Assembly: GCF_037325665.1 (NCBI RefSeq)
Contig: NC_090253.1
Location: forward strand, 10,958,323-11,022,322
Direction: 5' to 3'
From: Littorina saxatilis
Lineage: Eukaryota; Mollusca; Gastropoda; Littorinimorpha; Littorinidae
Length of the DNA: 64,000 bases
Of this stretch, positions 13,206-22,264 are shown piece by piece. The notes below the pieces were generated by a model. The model ran no database searches and was not told the origin of the DNA. It saw nothing but the letters and a program-made list of their open reading frames with translations. Within the stretch, counting starts at the first letter, position 1; the number at the start of each line of letters is the position of its first letter. The translations under genes were made by a program, and so were the position numbers.

Positions 13206-14001
13206 TAAATATATAAAAAATATTATCAAAATTAAATTGTCGAAATCAATTTAAAAACACTTTCATCTTATTCCTTGTCGGTTCCTGATTCCAAAAACAT
13301 ATAGATATGACATGTTTGGATTAAAAACACGCTCAGAAAGTTAAAACAAAGAGAGGTACAGAAAAGCGTGCTATCCTTCTTAGCGCAACTACTACCCCGC
13401 TCTTCTTGTCAATTTCACTGCCTTTGCCATGAGCGGTGGACTGACGATGCTACGAGTATACGGTCTTGCTGAAAAATGGCATTGCGTTCAGTTTCATTCT
13501 GTGAGTTCGACAGCTACTTGACTAAATGTTGTATTTTCGCATACGCGACTTGTTGATAATTGTAATCATGTGTACGTGTTCTAAACGGGATTGTTATTGT
13601 CGCAGTTGTATGTTTCTTTTCTTGACGATTTTAGAGACTGGCGTTTAGGATTAAGGGTTGTCGGCCATTTTTGTATGTTATTAAATGTTCGTAGATTATT
13701 TCATTGTTTTCAGGTGAATGTTAGTTGAATTGTGGTTTATGTATTCTATTGCAGGGTTTAATTTATTGTAAGGATTGATATTATATTCTGTGACTTATAT
13801 GTGTATTTTTTGTGTGTATTTGCAGTTTTTTACCGAATATCGAAACGAATTTAAGTACATAGAAATGGTGGCTGGATAATTAACTAAATAAACAACCATA
13901 AATCTTGTTCTTTCTTTCTTTCGTGAGTTATTCCTTTGTACCTCCTGCAAGCGAGTCTGTGACGTAGGGTCTGCCTTCCTTAAAATGCATGTGCACTCAC
14001 A

Positions 14002-15384
14002 TTTTCATTTCGATATCCGCACTGACAAGTCGGGTTATGACTTAAGTGGCGTTTCACCGTATCGTCATTTAAATCGCTCATTTCTAATCTTAGTCTGTAG
14101 TGTATAATTCCGTCTTTTCTCTTGCCATAATAATATTGAGGAGCAACTTTACTATCTGAACTACATAACAACTGCTTAAACTGGCTAATTGATTTTGTTA
14201 ATTTGATATTATCTGGTAGAGAATTCCATGTTCGGGTAGTGCTGGGAACAAATGACTTATTGTACAATTCAGTTTTGTGTGGTGGTACGACCCGTTCAAA
14301 TGGGTTTCGTCTATGAGAGGGGTTCACAGTCGAGACAAGAGGAGGCAATAAATCAGCCACGTTCTGAGAACATTTCCCATGTACCATTTTATGATGCAAA
14401 ATTAATTTATGTTTTTCCCGTCTTAGTTTTAAACACATTTTTGGTGGCTTGTTCCTTTAACTGTTCCTTAAAGGCCTCGAGGTGGAGCTGTTCCAAAATG
14501 TTAGATAAAACTTCTGTACAACTGTCCCAGACGACATCGGCGTAGTCAAAGTGTGGTAGTACGTAGAATTTATACATAGTTTACATAGTTTTTAAAGATT
14601 TTCTACTAAACCTGTGCTTATAAAATTTCAAACAATTAGTCAATAACATTACTTTACTTGCAATACTGTTAATATGAATATTCCACTTGCAGTCATTTTG
14701 TAAAAATACGCCCAAGTGTTTGTGGTTGGCAGTGTCCTGAACATCAATGTCATTAAATGTCAAACAATCAAAATCACTATCACATCGTTTAAAATTTAAC
14801 AACTCCGTTTTTTCATTATTAAGTTTTACCTTCTAGTCATTGGCCCATCTACTTAATTCCTGTAAATCCGAATTCAAAATGTCTTTGCGTAATTGGGCAT
14901 CGTTCATTGATAGGTACATGCTTGTGTCATCTGCAAACAATTTTACATTGGATTGAACATTTAAGACAATATCGTTTATAAATATCAGAAAAATTAGTGG
15001 CCCTAGCACAGATCCCTGGGGAACACCAGCTGGTACAGTCTGTGGGGCCGACATGTGTCCTTTCACAACAACACTCTGTAATCTATCATATAAATAACTT
15101 CTTATCCAACACAATAAGCGTCCTCTTATGCCAATGGCCTCTAATTTGTACAATAAGCCTTTATGCCACACACGGTCGAAACCTTTTGACATATCCAAGA
15201 AAATGGCTTGTGTTGGGAGTCCCTTATCGGCAGCTACACATAGATCATTGTAGGTGCAGAGTAACTGGTTTACAGTCGAGTCACCTGGTATGAAACCAGA
15301 TTGCGCAGGCGTTATTATGTTATTCAACTTCACAAAATTAAAAATATGGTTGTGGATACACTTTTCAAACACTTTCGGCGTGAT
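14002..15384 (-). pseudogene. Non-LTR retrotransposon (Jockey/CR1-like) reverse transcriptase, 5'-truncated
   Basis: LINE ORF2 fragment on the minus strand, cut at its 5' side near 15384. The reverse transcriptase reads from KVFEKCIH through SGFIPGDSTVNQLL, LDMSKGFDRVWH, PAGVPQGSVLGPLIF and the catalytic FADDTSMYL, followed by the thumb. An in-frame TAG lies at 14833-14835. Further stops and at least one frameshift lie between about 14440 and 14600. The C-terminal domain resumes with LRREKHKLILHHKMVHG, SFVPSTTRTWNSLP and CQCGYRNEN at the edge of the BEL element. The missing tail is at 3577-3753. The element is dead. It would have copied its RNA by target-primed reverse transcription. The clade call (Jockey/CR1 group) is from motif style and was not confirmed by search. 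Confidence 0.85.
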
Positions 15385-15705
15385 TCACTTTCAACCGTCG
15401 AAACGGTAACTTAAACTGAATGCTATTTTAGATGTTTTACATCCGAAAGTTTATTGGGTGTCTTACCTAACAGTCCACACACATTTTGTTCCAATCAGTC
15501 GCGCAGTCAGGCTGATCTAGCGTGTAAAAGAAAGTGACCACAATCCTGAAAAACAGCAAAAAATCCAGGTGTTTTGTGGTGTTTTTGCTGGGTATCTACA
15601 GTTGATTTGCAATAAATCTAAAACTACAAATAGCAGCCTCTCCAAATTTCACAGAACGATGACAAAGATCCTCATCTTAGAGCAAACAGAACCAGAGAAT
15701 AAACG
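15385..15705. repeat. Dispersed repeat, copy 1 (pair with 17724-18095)
   Basis: Begins GATTCACTTTCAACCGTCG, a site containing a short inverted motif (CCGTCGAAACGG). It shares about 320 bp in the same order with 17724-18095, including CAGTCAGGCTGATCTAGCG and ACTACAAATAGCAGCCTCTC. The left end coincides with the 5' truncation point of the LINE, so one element probably interrupted the other. No open frame. Confidence 0.75.
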
Positions 15706-16382
15706 TTCGTAACGTCCCATAAACAAATATGACATGCACGCAACTTGGTATACTTTGCCAGAAATGGTTCCATTACATGTGTGCCAAGTTTCAGAAACAT
15801 TCTTGTATGGGCTCAAAAGTTATAGCCTCATGACCTTGAAGAAATAAAAAGTAAAATCTCACTAGTCGATGACGTCTGCAAAACTCATATCGAGGTGGGT
15901 GAGTGGTTGGGACACACACTTTCCCCTATCTATGTTAATTGCACAAAGCTCAGCGATTGAAACTGTGTTCCCTCAGTTAAGATCTGCTATTGGGTGTGTT
16001 GTTTTTGAAATTTGTCTTTGGCACAGTGTTATGGTGTGCAAGCGCGTGAGTTTATGCATCTGTCTGTCTGTGACTACGTGTGTGTTTGTATACAGGTGTG
16101 TATACTTGTCATTACAATCCTCATTATCCAAAACACCAACTTCGGCTGTTCAAGTCGAACCTCCCTTTTACGAACTTCCAAAATATGACAACATGAGTTC
16201 TTACATTAGAGTTCGTAAAAGGGGCGCTTAATTCATTCTACATCTTACACAGTCGCACTCTAACGCAATGCCCACACACACTAAGCACACCCCCCATGTT
16301 CTACAATTAACATGTTTTCAGCCCTGTTGATCTCTGATAAACTCTATTTCTTGTTATCAACATTGGTTAGGCCTCTTTGACA
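15706..16382. other. No gene seen
   Basis: Intronic sequence without a recognised gene. A T/G-rich tract lies near 16040-16100, and a stretch at 16150-16210 (TTACGAACTTCCAAAATATG) has a loosely matching inverse nearby. Confidence 0.4.
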
Positions 16383-16763
16383 GGCGCAATGGTTTGGTGG
16401 CAAGACGCCAGCTTCCAAAGCGGAAGGTCGTGGGTTCGAATTCCGTCCGCGCCGGGTGGGTTAAGATGGAGATTTTCCCCATCTCCCAAGTCAACGTATG
16501 TGCAGATCTGCTAGTGCCTTTTCCCCCTTCTTGTGTACACGCAAGCAAAAGGCCAAGTGCGCATGGAAAAGATCTTGTGATCCATGTCAGAGTTCGGTGG
16601 GTCATAGAACCACGAAAAAAAACCACCAGCATCCTTCCTCCGAAAGCGGCGTATGGCTGCCTAATTGGCTGGATACAAACAGTCATACACGTAAAAATTA
16701 ATTCGTGCAAAAACATGAGTGTTCGTAGGAGTTTCAGCCCACGAACGCAGAAGAAGAAGAAGA
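16383..16763 (+). mobile_element. tRNA-derived SINE, near full length
   Basis: The head resembles a tRNA with internal RNA polymerase III promoter boxes (A-box-like TGGTTTGGTGGCA and B-box-like GGGTTCGAATTCC). The body ends with CCTCCGAAAGCGGCGTATGG, GAGTTTCAGCCCACGAACGC and an (AAG)n tail. The 3' part recurs at 34540-34671, which fixes the family's 3' end. A flanking TCTTTGA may be a short target duplication, but this is weak. It was presumably mobilised in trans by a LINE. Confidence 0.82.
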
Positions 16764-17163
16764 TTAGATCTTTGAGAGTGACTATACAATCGTTGTCCTC
16801 GGAAACACGAATCCACCGCGATGGTTCCAATCATCAAACCATCAGCCTGATTGGCTTTTACTTTGGCAATCCACGTTTCACCTGACAGCTCAAACACATT
16901 CACCACCTCGATTTATTACATGGGGAAGTTTTTTTTGTTACCCAGGTGGTTAATATGAATGAAAACTCGCGAAAATGATGACAAATAGCAGTGCTGTCAA
17001 CACGAACATACTTATATTGCTACCTTATGCAATTTAAACGTGGTGATACAGACACACCTGGATAGTGTCAATAGAGATACTGAGCACAAAAAGTTAAGGA
17101 TATTTTTTCAGTGGTATGGCCCAGATGTTAAACATCAGGTTTTTGGTCAGAAAGATACGTTTA

Positions 17164-17283
17164 TTTAAAGATCAGTCTTTCTTCTGCTCCAAAATGTGTT
17201 TCCTGGATTTGAGCAATATTTGGGTATGACGTCACAGGTCCGGGATCACGCCTACCCTCAAAACTGGCGTTTTGTGACGGCAT
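17164..17283. repeat. Dispersed repeat, copy 2 (pair with 2866-2985)
   Basis: Second copy of the 120-bp repeat at 2866-2985, in the same orientation. It ends at CGGCAT, immediately before an (AAT)n tract. Confidence 0.8.
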
Positions 17284-17324
17284 AATAATAATAATAATAA
17301 CAAGAAATTCCTCTGATAGGAAAA

Positions 17325-17406
17325 ACACCCCCGTTGGTCAAAGGGAAATAACCATTCTCACTGCCACCAACTGAGAAGGTTATTTCCCTTTGACCAACGG
17401 GGGTGT
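17325..17406. repeat. Foldback: 29-bp perfect inverted repeat
   Basis: Arms 17325-17353 and 17378-17406 are exact reverse complements (starting ACACCCCCGTTGGTCAAAGG), and the pairing extends inward through TTCTCA/TGAGAA. The whole sits in a repeat unit bordered by (AAT)n tracts (17283-17300 and 17640-17653). A hairpin-type non-autonomous element is likely. Confidence 0.85.
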
Positions 17407-17723
17407 CCGTCTATAAGTCGTTGTATAATTTTAATCCACCAATAACTCCCTAACCGTGTGTTTGACTGGTCCCAATTTTTGTAAGGACCGTCTCAGGAAT
17501 GTATAGAACCTGTTCACCAAGTTTGGTGACGATCGGTCCGTTCATTCTTGAGATCTACTTGCGAACACAAACACACAAATACCGCCACAAACACACAAAC
17601 ACATCGAGTGAAACCTATACACACCCCTATACCGGGGGTGTAATAATAATAATGGACTTTTGCTATAGCGCATAATCATATATATATATGCTCAATGCGC
17701 TTTACAATGTTACCTATTAATGA

Positions 17724-18095
17724 TTCACTTTCAACCGTCGAAACGGTGACTTAAACTGAATGATATTTTACTTTTTTTTTTTTTTTTTTTACATCAGAAA
17801 GTGTATTTGGTGTCTTACTTAACGGTCCATACACATTTCGTTCAAATCCGCCGCGCAGTCAGGCTGATCTAGCGTGTTAAAAAAACCTTCCCACAATCCT
17901 CGAAAACAAACCTGGAAAACGGCAAAAAAGCCTGTGTGTTTATGCTGTTTTTGCTGGGTAGCCGCGGTTGATATGTAATACATTTAAAACTACAAATAGC
18001 AGCCTCTCCACATTCCACAGAACGATGACAAAGACCGCCATCTGTATACGTTCCAGTACTTCGAGCAAACAGAATCCGAGAAAAGACGTCTGTGT
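17724..18095. repeat. Dispersed repeat, copy 2 (pair with 15385-15705)
   Basis: Begins GATTCACTTTCAACCGTCG and follows copy 1 with small indels, including a poly-T insert near 17771-17789. Confidence 0.75.
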
Positions 18096-19203
18096 TGTTT
18101 TAAATCAACTGCCACACCGAGACAGTTTGTAGGCCTGAATAGAAAAAAATCTAAATTTTGGCAACAAGTTATTACAAAATTGGATTGAGAATAGACATTT
18201 GGGTTTTTTTTGTAGAAAAATAACGATTTATCGATCAATGTTTGTGGAATAATGCAGGAATTGTTTAAAAAAAAAAGAATGTTTTGTGTTTTAAAAATTG
18301 GATTAAAAGCTGATGTGAATGTTGTACGTGATATATGGATAAACGACAATATTGTCCCGTATGAACAGATTTGTACCACTATTAATCATAGCGCCACGCG
18401 GCTTTTTGAGTATAACGCTTTGCACACAGCACTCTGCGCACGAGCGTTGCGAGAGGACACAGCCAGCGGAAACGCGGGCGACGAATCTGTGCCCTGTCTA
18501 TAAGACCTGCTTAAAAACCCTTCCCCAAAATAGTTCCGCGATATTTTAACAAAAGCAAAAGCAAGCGCACTCTGTTCTGTACAATTCTGGTTACATAAAT
18601 GAAATATTTCCATTGACGAGAACTATTGGCTCTTGGCAACTAAAGGAAAGATTAAAGTTGCTTCAATGGAAATTATTACATATTATTCCCCCCTCTGCTT
18701 CTTTCTCTCTGTAAACGTGTAGGGATAATTATTTGTCGGTAACTTACACAACAACCAAAATCACTTACCCAACAACGGGCCTGAATCCTCGATAACTCGG
18801 TTGATGAGTTAGACTTTGAGGGAACTACTTTAGCGATTGAAAAGTTCCGAACGCTCCAATGTACGAAATATACATCTCTAGACCAAACAATACAAACATA
18901 CTGCATTTAAACAGGAAACTACAGGCTTGAACACATTAATCTCCATATAAAATGATCCATGAGTTAAGTTGTTTTCTAAATCCAAATCTAACGATCAGCG
19001 CAGAGAAACTCGCTTTAGATCTCCTAAGGCAAGTAACTCTCGTGCTCTGTCTAGCGACAAGAGTAGTTCCCCTTCCAAATTTTCTGAACTGAGTTACTTA
19101 AAAGACTGCAATCCGACGGTTAGTTTTCGACAATAGTTCATTTTAGGAACAGATCACACGCAACTAAATGTACACATCTCATCAATTTAAAGAGCATACA
19201 GCG
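18096..19203. other. No gene seen
   Basis: AT-rich intronic sequence. Short open frames here have no family features. Confidence 0.4.
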
Positions 19204-19327
19204 TATCAAATAACCAAAGGGAAGTAATCGCTCTTAATGCATACGACATGTGTAATAGAACTCTCGCTTACTCTATTACACATGTCGTATGCATTAAGAG
19301 CGATTACTTCCCTTTGGTTATTTGATA
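19204..19327. repeat. Foldback: 55-bp perfect inverted repeat, 14-nt loop
   Basis: Arms 19204-19258 and 19273-19327 are exact reverse complements over 55 bp, from TATCAAATAACC inward to GTGTAATAG. The 14-nt spacer is AACTCTCGCTTACT. The lack of mismatches indicates a recent origin or gene-conversion upkeep. If transcribed it would form a long hairpin RNA. Confidence 0.93.
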
Positions 19328-19487
19328 TCTTAACATCGCTCTGCCTCATTCCGTTTGAAATTCGAACATACAGCGGTTTCATACACTATTTTGCCCCCAA
19401 AAAAACTGAACTTCATACAGTTTTTAACGTTGGAACACAGGTGCAAAAGTTTGTCTGCTTGTCCCATTCGTAGAAAGAACATTTCCG

Positions 19488-19854
19488 TAAAGGCCCGTCC
19501 AGACACTCCCGGCCGACCCTGTCCACATTTGACTTATGCTCAAAACGGCCCCGTTGGGCGCACCGCAGCGTGCAATGATCGCGAAGCGTTATTTGCAGAA
19601 GAATAGCGCGTGTTCTAATTTCTATGACACAGACATAGAACGACGGAAATTTGACCAATCAGAGCAAACCAGAGCGATGACGTCAGCTGCTCGCGGCGCG
19701 GCAGTCGAATGCAACTGAACGGTGACCCGCTCACTGATACCGCGTTGTGAAAAAAATCGTCGATGTGTGGCCACTCGGCAAATCCCGCGCGACGCACAAA
19801 ACGGCCTGCGGCGCATAGAGCGTAAAACGGCGGCCAAGTCTGGACAGGGCTTTA
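19488..19854. mobile_element. MITE with AAGGCCCGTCCAGAC-type TIRs and TA flanks
   Basis: Left end TA-AAGGCCCGTCCAGAC and right end GTCTGGACAGGGCTT-TA pair over 15 bp with two mismatches. A TA dinucleotide on both sides suggests a Tc1/mariner-type target site. The interior is GC-richer than its surroundings, and no open frame of a transposase is seen. Length without the TA flanks is about 363 bp. Confidence 0.65.
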
Positions 19855-20120
19855 GCGATACCAAAACATGAACAGAACACACACTATCTGCCTTTACCGC
19901 CACAGCAGAATAACAACATAACTGCATGTGTACTTGATTTTAGTCCAAAACAGGGAAACTGACAAGAAGTGTTAACAGAATTGATTGATTTTCCCTGAAC
20001 TATACAACCGCGCATTATTCAATCGCCAGCGCAGGTAGACTGGTTGGGTGAATATGATTCGATCAAACTTTCACACAAAAAATCCTGCTTTCTTTGAATA
20101 ACTGAAGAAAGGAGGAATAA

Positions 20121-20269
20121 AGAGGTTACATACCTGGTCTCAGTGATTATTAAAAATAATGGTCTCAGTTCGCGGTCATGACAAAGCTCGCTGAAGCTCG
20201 CATTTTTCATGATCCGCTAACTTACGACCATTATTTTTAATAATCATTGAGACTCGGCATGTAACCTCT
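20121..20269. repeat. Foldback: 44-bp imperfect inverted repeat
   Basis: Arms 20121-20164 and 20226-20269 are equal in length and pair with about five mismatches (outer AGAGGTTACAT, inner TTATTAAAAATAATGGTC). The inner GCGGTCATGA/TCATGATCCGC partly extends the stem. Confidence 0.85.
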
Positions 20270-20299
20270 ACATATTTACCCCACATATATTTTATTCCA

Positions 20300-20572
20300 C
20301 AAGATGAAGTTGAAAGAAAATAATTTGTGTTGTGATTATATTGAACACTTTTTTTGGAAATGTAGAAAAATGAAGTTATTTTCGGAACATGTTATTAGTT
20401 GTATTTTTGCTATATTAACAGAACATGATGTATTGTTTGGTTATTTACCAGGAATGCATACCCCAACAAACAAAATTACAAATAATATTTTGTTGATAGG
20501 AAAAATGTGTATTAGTAAGTTTAGATATGGTAGGCCTATTGATATAAATGTAATGTTTAATTGCGAATAAGG
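20300..20572 (+). pseudogene. L1-like LINE, C-terminal fragment
   Basis: An 88-residue frame reading CDYIEHFFWKCRKMKLF and then LLIGKMCISKFRYG, the C-terminal Cys/His tail of an L1/Tx1-like ORF2, ending at TAA near 20568. It is truncated at its 5' side beside the foldback, with a short 3' UTR and a (GT)n tract following. It belongs to the same broad group as the LINE at 38975-41075, which lacks this tail. Confidence 0.7.
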
Positions 20573-20635
20573 GATGAGACGTTTGAATATTTTGTAAATG
20601 AAAAATGTTTAAGTATATATGTATATGCGTATGTA

Positions 20636-20639
<4 letters not shown>

Positions 20640-20691
<52 letters not shown>
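20640..20691. repeat. (GT)n microsatellite
   Basis: Pure GT dinucleotide tract after the LINE tail. Confidence 0.95.
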
Positions 20692-20693
<2 letters not shown>

Positions 20694-20770
20694 GAAACAG
20701 CATGTATACATGATTATGTTGATGTCGCAAATTTTGACACCGCAGACACAACAGCATTGATTAATACTTG

Positions 20771-21290
20771 ATCAATCAATCAATCAATATGAAGCTTATA
20801 TCGCGCGTATTCCGTAGGTACAGTTCTAGGCGCAGGGATTTATTTATTTTATTTTAATTTTTTGCAATTTATATCGCGCACATATTCAACGCGCAGGGAT
20901 TTATTTATGCCGTGTTAAATGGAATTATTTTTACACAATACATCACGCATTCACATCAGCAAGCAGATCGCAGCCATTTCGGCGCATATCCTACTTTTCA
21001 CGGCTTATTATTCCAAGTCACACGGGTATTTTGGTGGACATTTTTATCTATGCCTATACAATTTTGCCAGGAAAGACACTTTTGTCAATCGTGGGATCTT
21101 TAACGTGCACACCCCAATGTAGTGTACACGAAGGGACCTCGGTTTTTCGTCTCATCCGAAAGACTAGCACTTGAACCCACCACCTGGGTTAGGAAAGGGG
21201 GGAGAAAATTGCTAACGCCCTGACCCAGGGTCGAACTCGCAACCTCTCGCTTCCGAGCGCCAGTGCGTTACCACTCGGCCACCCAGACCA
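20771..21290 (-). mobile_element. tRNA-derived SINE, reverse orientation
   Basis: On the minus strand the head starts near 21290 with a Ser/Leu-tRNA-like GGCCGAGTGGTAACG (A box) and GAGTTCGACCC (B box). A long body follows, containing GTGCACGTTAAAGATCCCAC and CTTTCCTGGCAAAATTG. The tail holds two versions of ATAAATCCCTGCGC plus CGCGATATAA and ends in (TTGA)n at 20771. It is a different family from the SINE at 16383. I recall this type as common in gastropods, which is inference only. Confidence 0.83.
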
Positions 21291-22264
21291 CAATCATGTC
21301 TGCCCCAGTGTCTCGCAGACCTTCGCCCTTCACCCCAATGACGTAGACTTGACAATGCGGCTGGAAGTGTTTCTTGGAGCAAGGTACGCAAAGTTGCGGA
21401 ATACCACAAGCATATTCATGCCAACAAACCTTATTTTATATGCATTTTTCAAATTTATATCTAGCGAGCTACTGCTTACTTGCCACAGGACTATGGTTTG
21501 TAATGTACTATGTATATTCTTATTTGTATGCGCTGCCAACTTCATCTTTTATATGTACCTACCGTTTTCTCCTCCCTCCTCCACCCTCCCCCCTCTTCCT
21601 CCTGCTAGCTTTTTCTTATTCTTTCTGATTTACTTTAACTATGCTCTTCTTGTAGATAGTTCAACAATTGATAAGTAATGCTTGTCCGACATCATATTTG
21701 CGTTATTTTCCTACTACGTAGGGCGCGTAATATAAGCGTTTGCTTGAGTTCGTGTCCCTATTGTTTATCGTTGTATTTTTGTATCATGTTTGATTTAATA
21801 AAACATTGTTTAAACCAAGCACTGGTGACGTCCCGAAACTCTTCGCTGGCAACGTAATTCACACACTTCTGGTCTGATTGCCGTTTAGGGCAGTCCTTCT
21901 TTTTTTAAATTTTTTTAAAATATTTTTTATTTATAATTCTTTCAGCTTACAACCTTTTTGACAAGAGAAAAAAAAGAAAAGAAAAGTAAAGAAAAAAGAA
22001 CGAAACGCGACAGGACAACGATAACATGTGTATCGTTAGTCGTATAGCATGGTATGCCATGTTATTGTTGATTGTTCGATTGTTTGTCAACAGAGTTTTT
22101 TCTCGATATATATTTCACGAAGGCACAGTTTGGGAAAGTTCAACAAAGCGAATAGTGTAGATCTGGGTCAACGAAGAAGAGTGTTCCTGGTGGAACGTGA
22201 AGTCCGTGAAGTCCGTGTCCGTCAGCAGCGTCAGGCGTGTTATGTAGACGTGGTCGGCTCACCA
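21291..22264. other. No gene seen
   Basis: Intronic sequence with a C/T-rich tract (21565-21620) and an A-rich tract (21960-22005). A LINE/SINE tail-like TTTGATTTAATAAAACATTG lies near 21790. No coding region recognised. Confidence 0.4.

Larger units (their letters stand above)
11251..13554 (+). mobile_element. R1-family interspersed repeat, interrupted by a solo LTR
   Basis: Copy of a repeat seen at least five times in the window. The left end is ATTTAGTCAAGTTTTGACTA, an inverted motif. It is followed by GAGGGGGAATCGAAACGAGG, a GT-rich tract, a conserved core including GATGACGTCATATCCGGC, and a right end CTTGACTAAATGTTG...CGCGACTTGTT. The undisturbed copy at 41192-42037 is about 846 bp. Without the solo LTR this one is about 880 bp. 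It sits inside the 3' LTR of the BEL element between GTCTTTTT and GATAATTG, which are adjacent in the 5' LTR. No long target duplication is evident, and no coding capacity is seen. The class is unknown, probably a non-autonomous DNA element. Confidence 0.75.
3754..14001 (+). mobile_element. BEL/Pao-type LTR retrotransposon, gag-only, with later insertions
   Basis: Fossil LTR element of 10.2 kb, bounded by direct LTRs beginning TGTGCC and ending CTCACA, inserted into a LINE in opposite orientation. Flanking 5-mers are TTTAC on the left and TTTTC on the right, a one-mismatch duplication of the length usual for BEL/Pao. Parts in order: 5' LTR, leader, one long gag frame that looks whole, a block of 61-bp tandem repeats, a purine-rich GTGGTGGGAG, and the 3' LTR. 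No protease, reverse transcriptase, RNase H or integrase is recognisable, so this is a non-autonomous type. By hand count the LTRs differ at about 18 sites in 1.2 kb, so the insertion looks fairly young. The 3' LTR was later interrupted by an R1 repeat that itself carries a solo LTR. Confidence 0.85.
10490..14001 (+). repeat. 3' LTR of the BEL-type element, interrupted
   Basis: The 3' LTR is present in two colinear pieces, 10490-11250 and 13555-14001, which together match the 5' LTR end to end. The gap is filled by an R1-family repeat. Ends are TGTGCC and CTCACA. The base after the LTR begins the flanking duplication (TTTTC, 14002-14006). Confidence 0.88.

Noticed and set aside
16383-16460. 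tRNA-like gene on the plus strand
   Set aside because: SINE head. The 3' part of the same family recurs at 34540.
20445-20757. Minus-strand His-Thr repeat frames
   Set aside because: Translation of (GT)n.
21200-21290. tRNA-Leu/Ser-like gene
   Set aside because: It is the head of a SINE that continues into a known-type body and tail.
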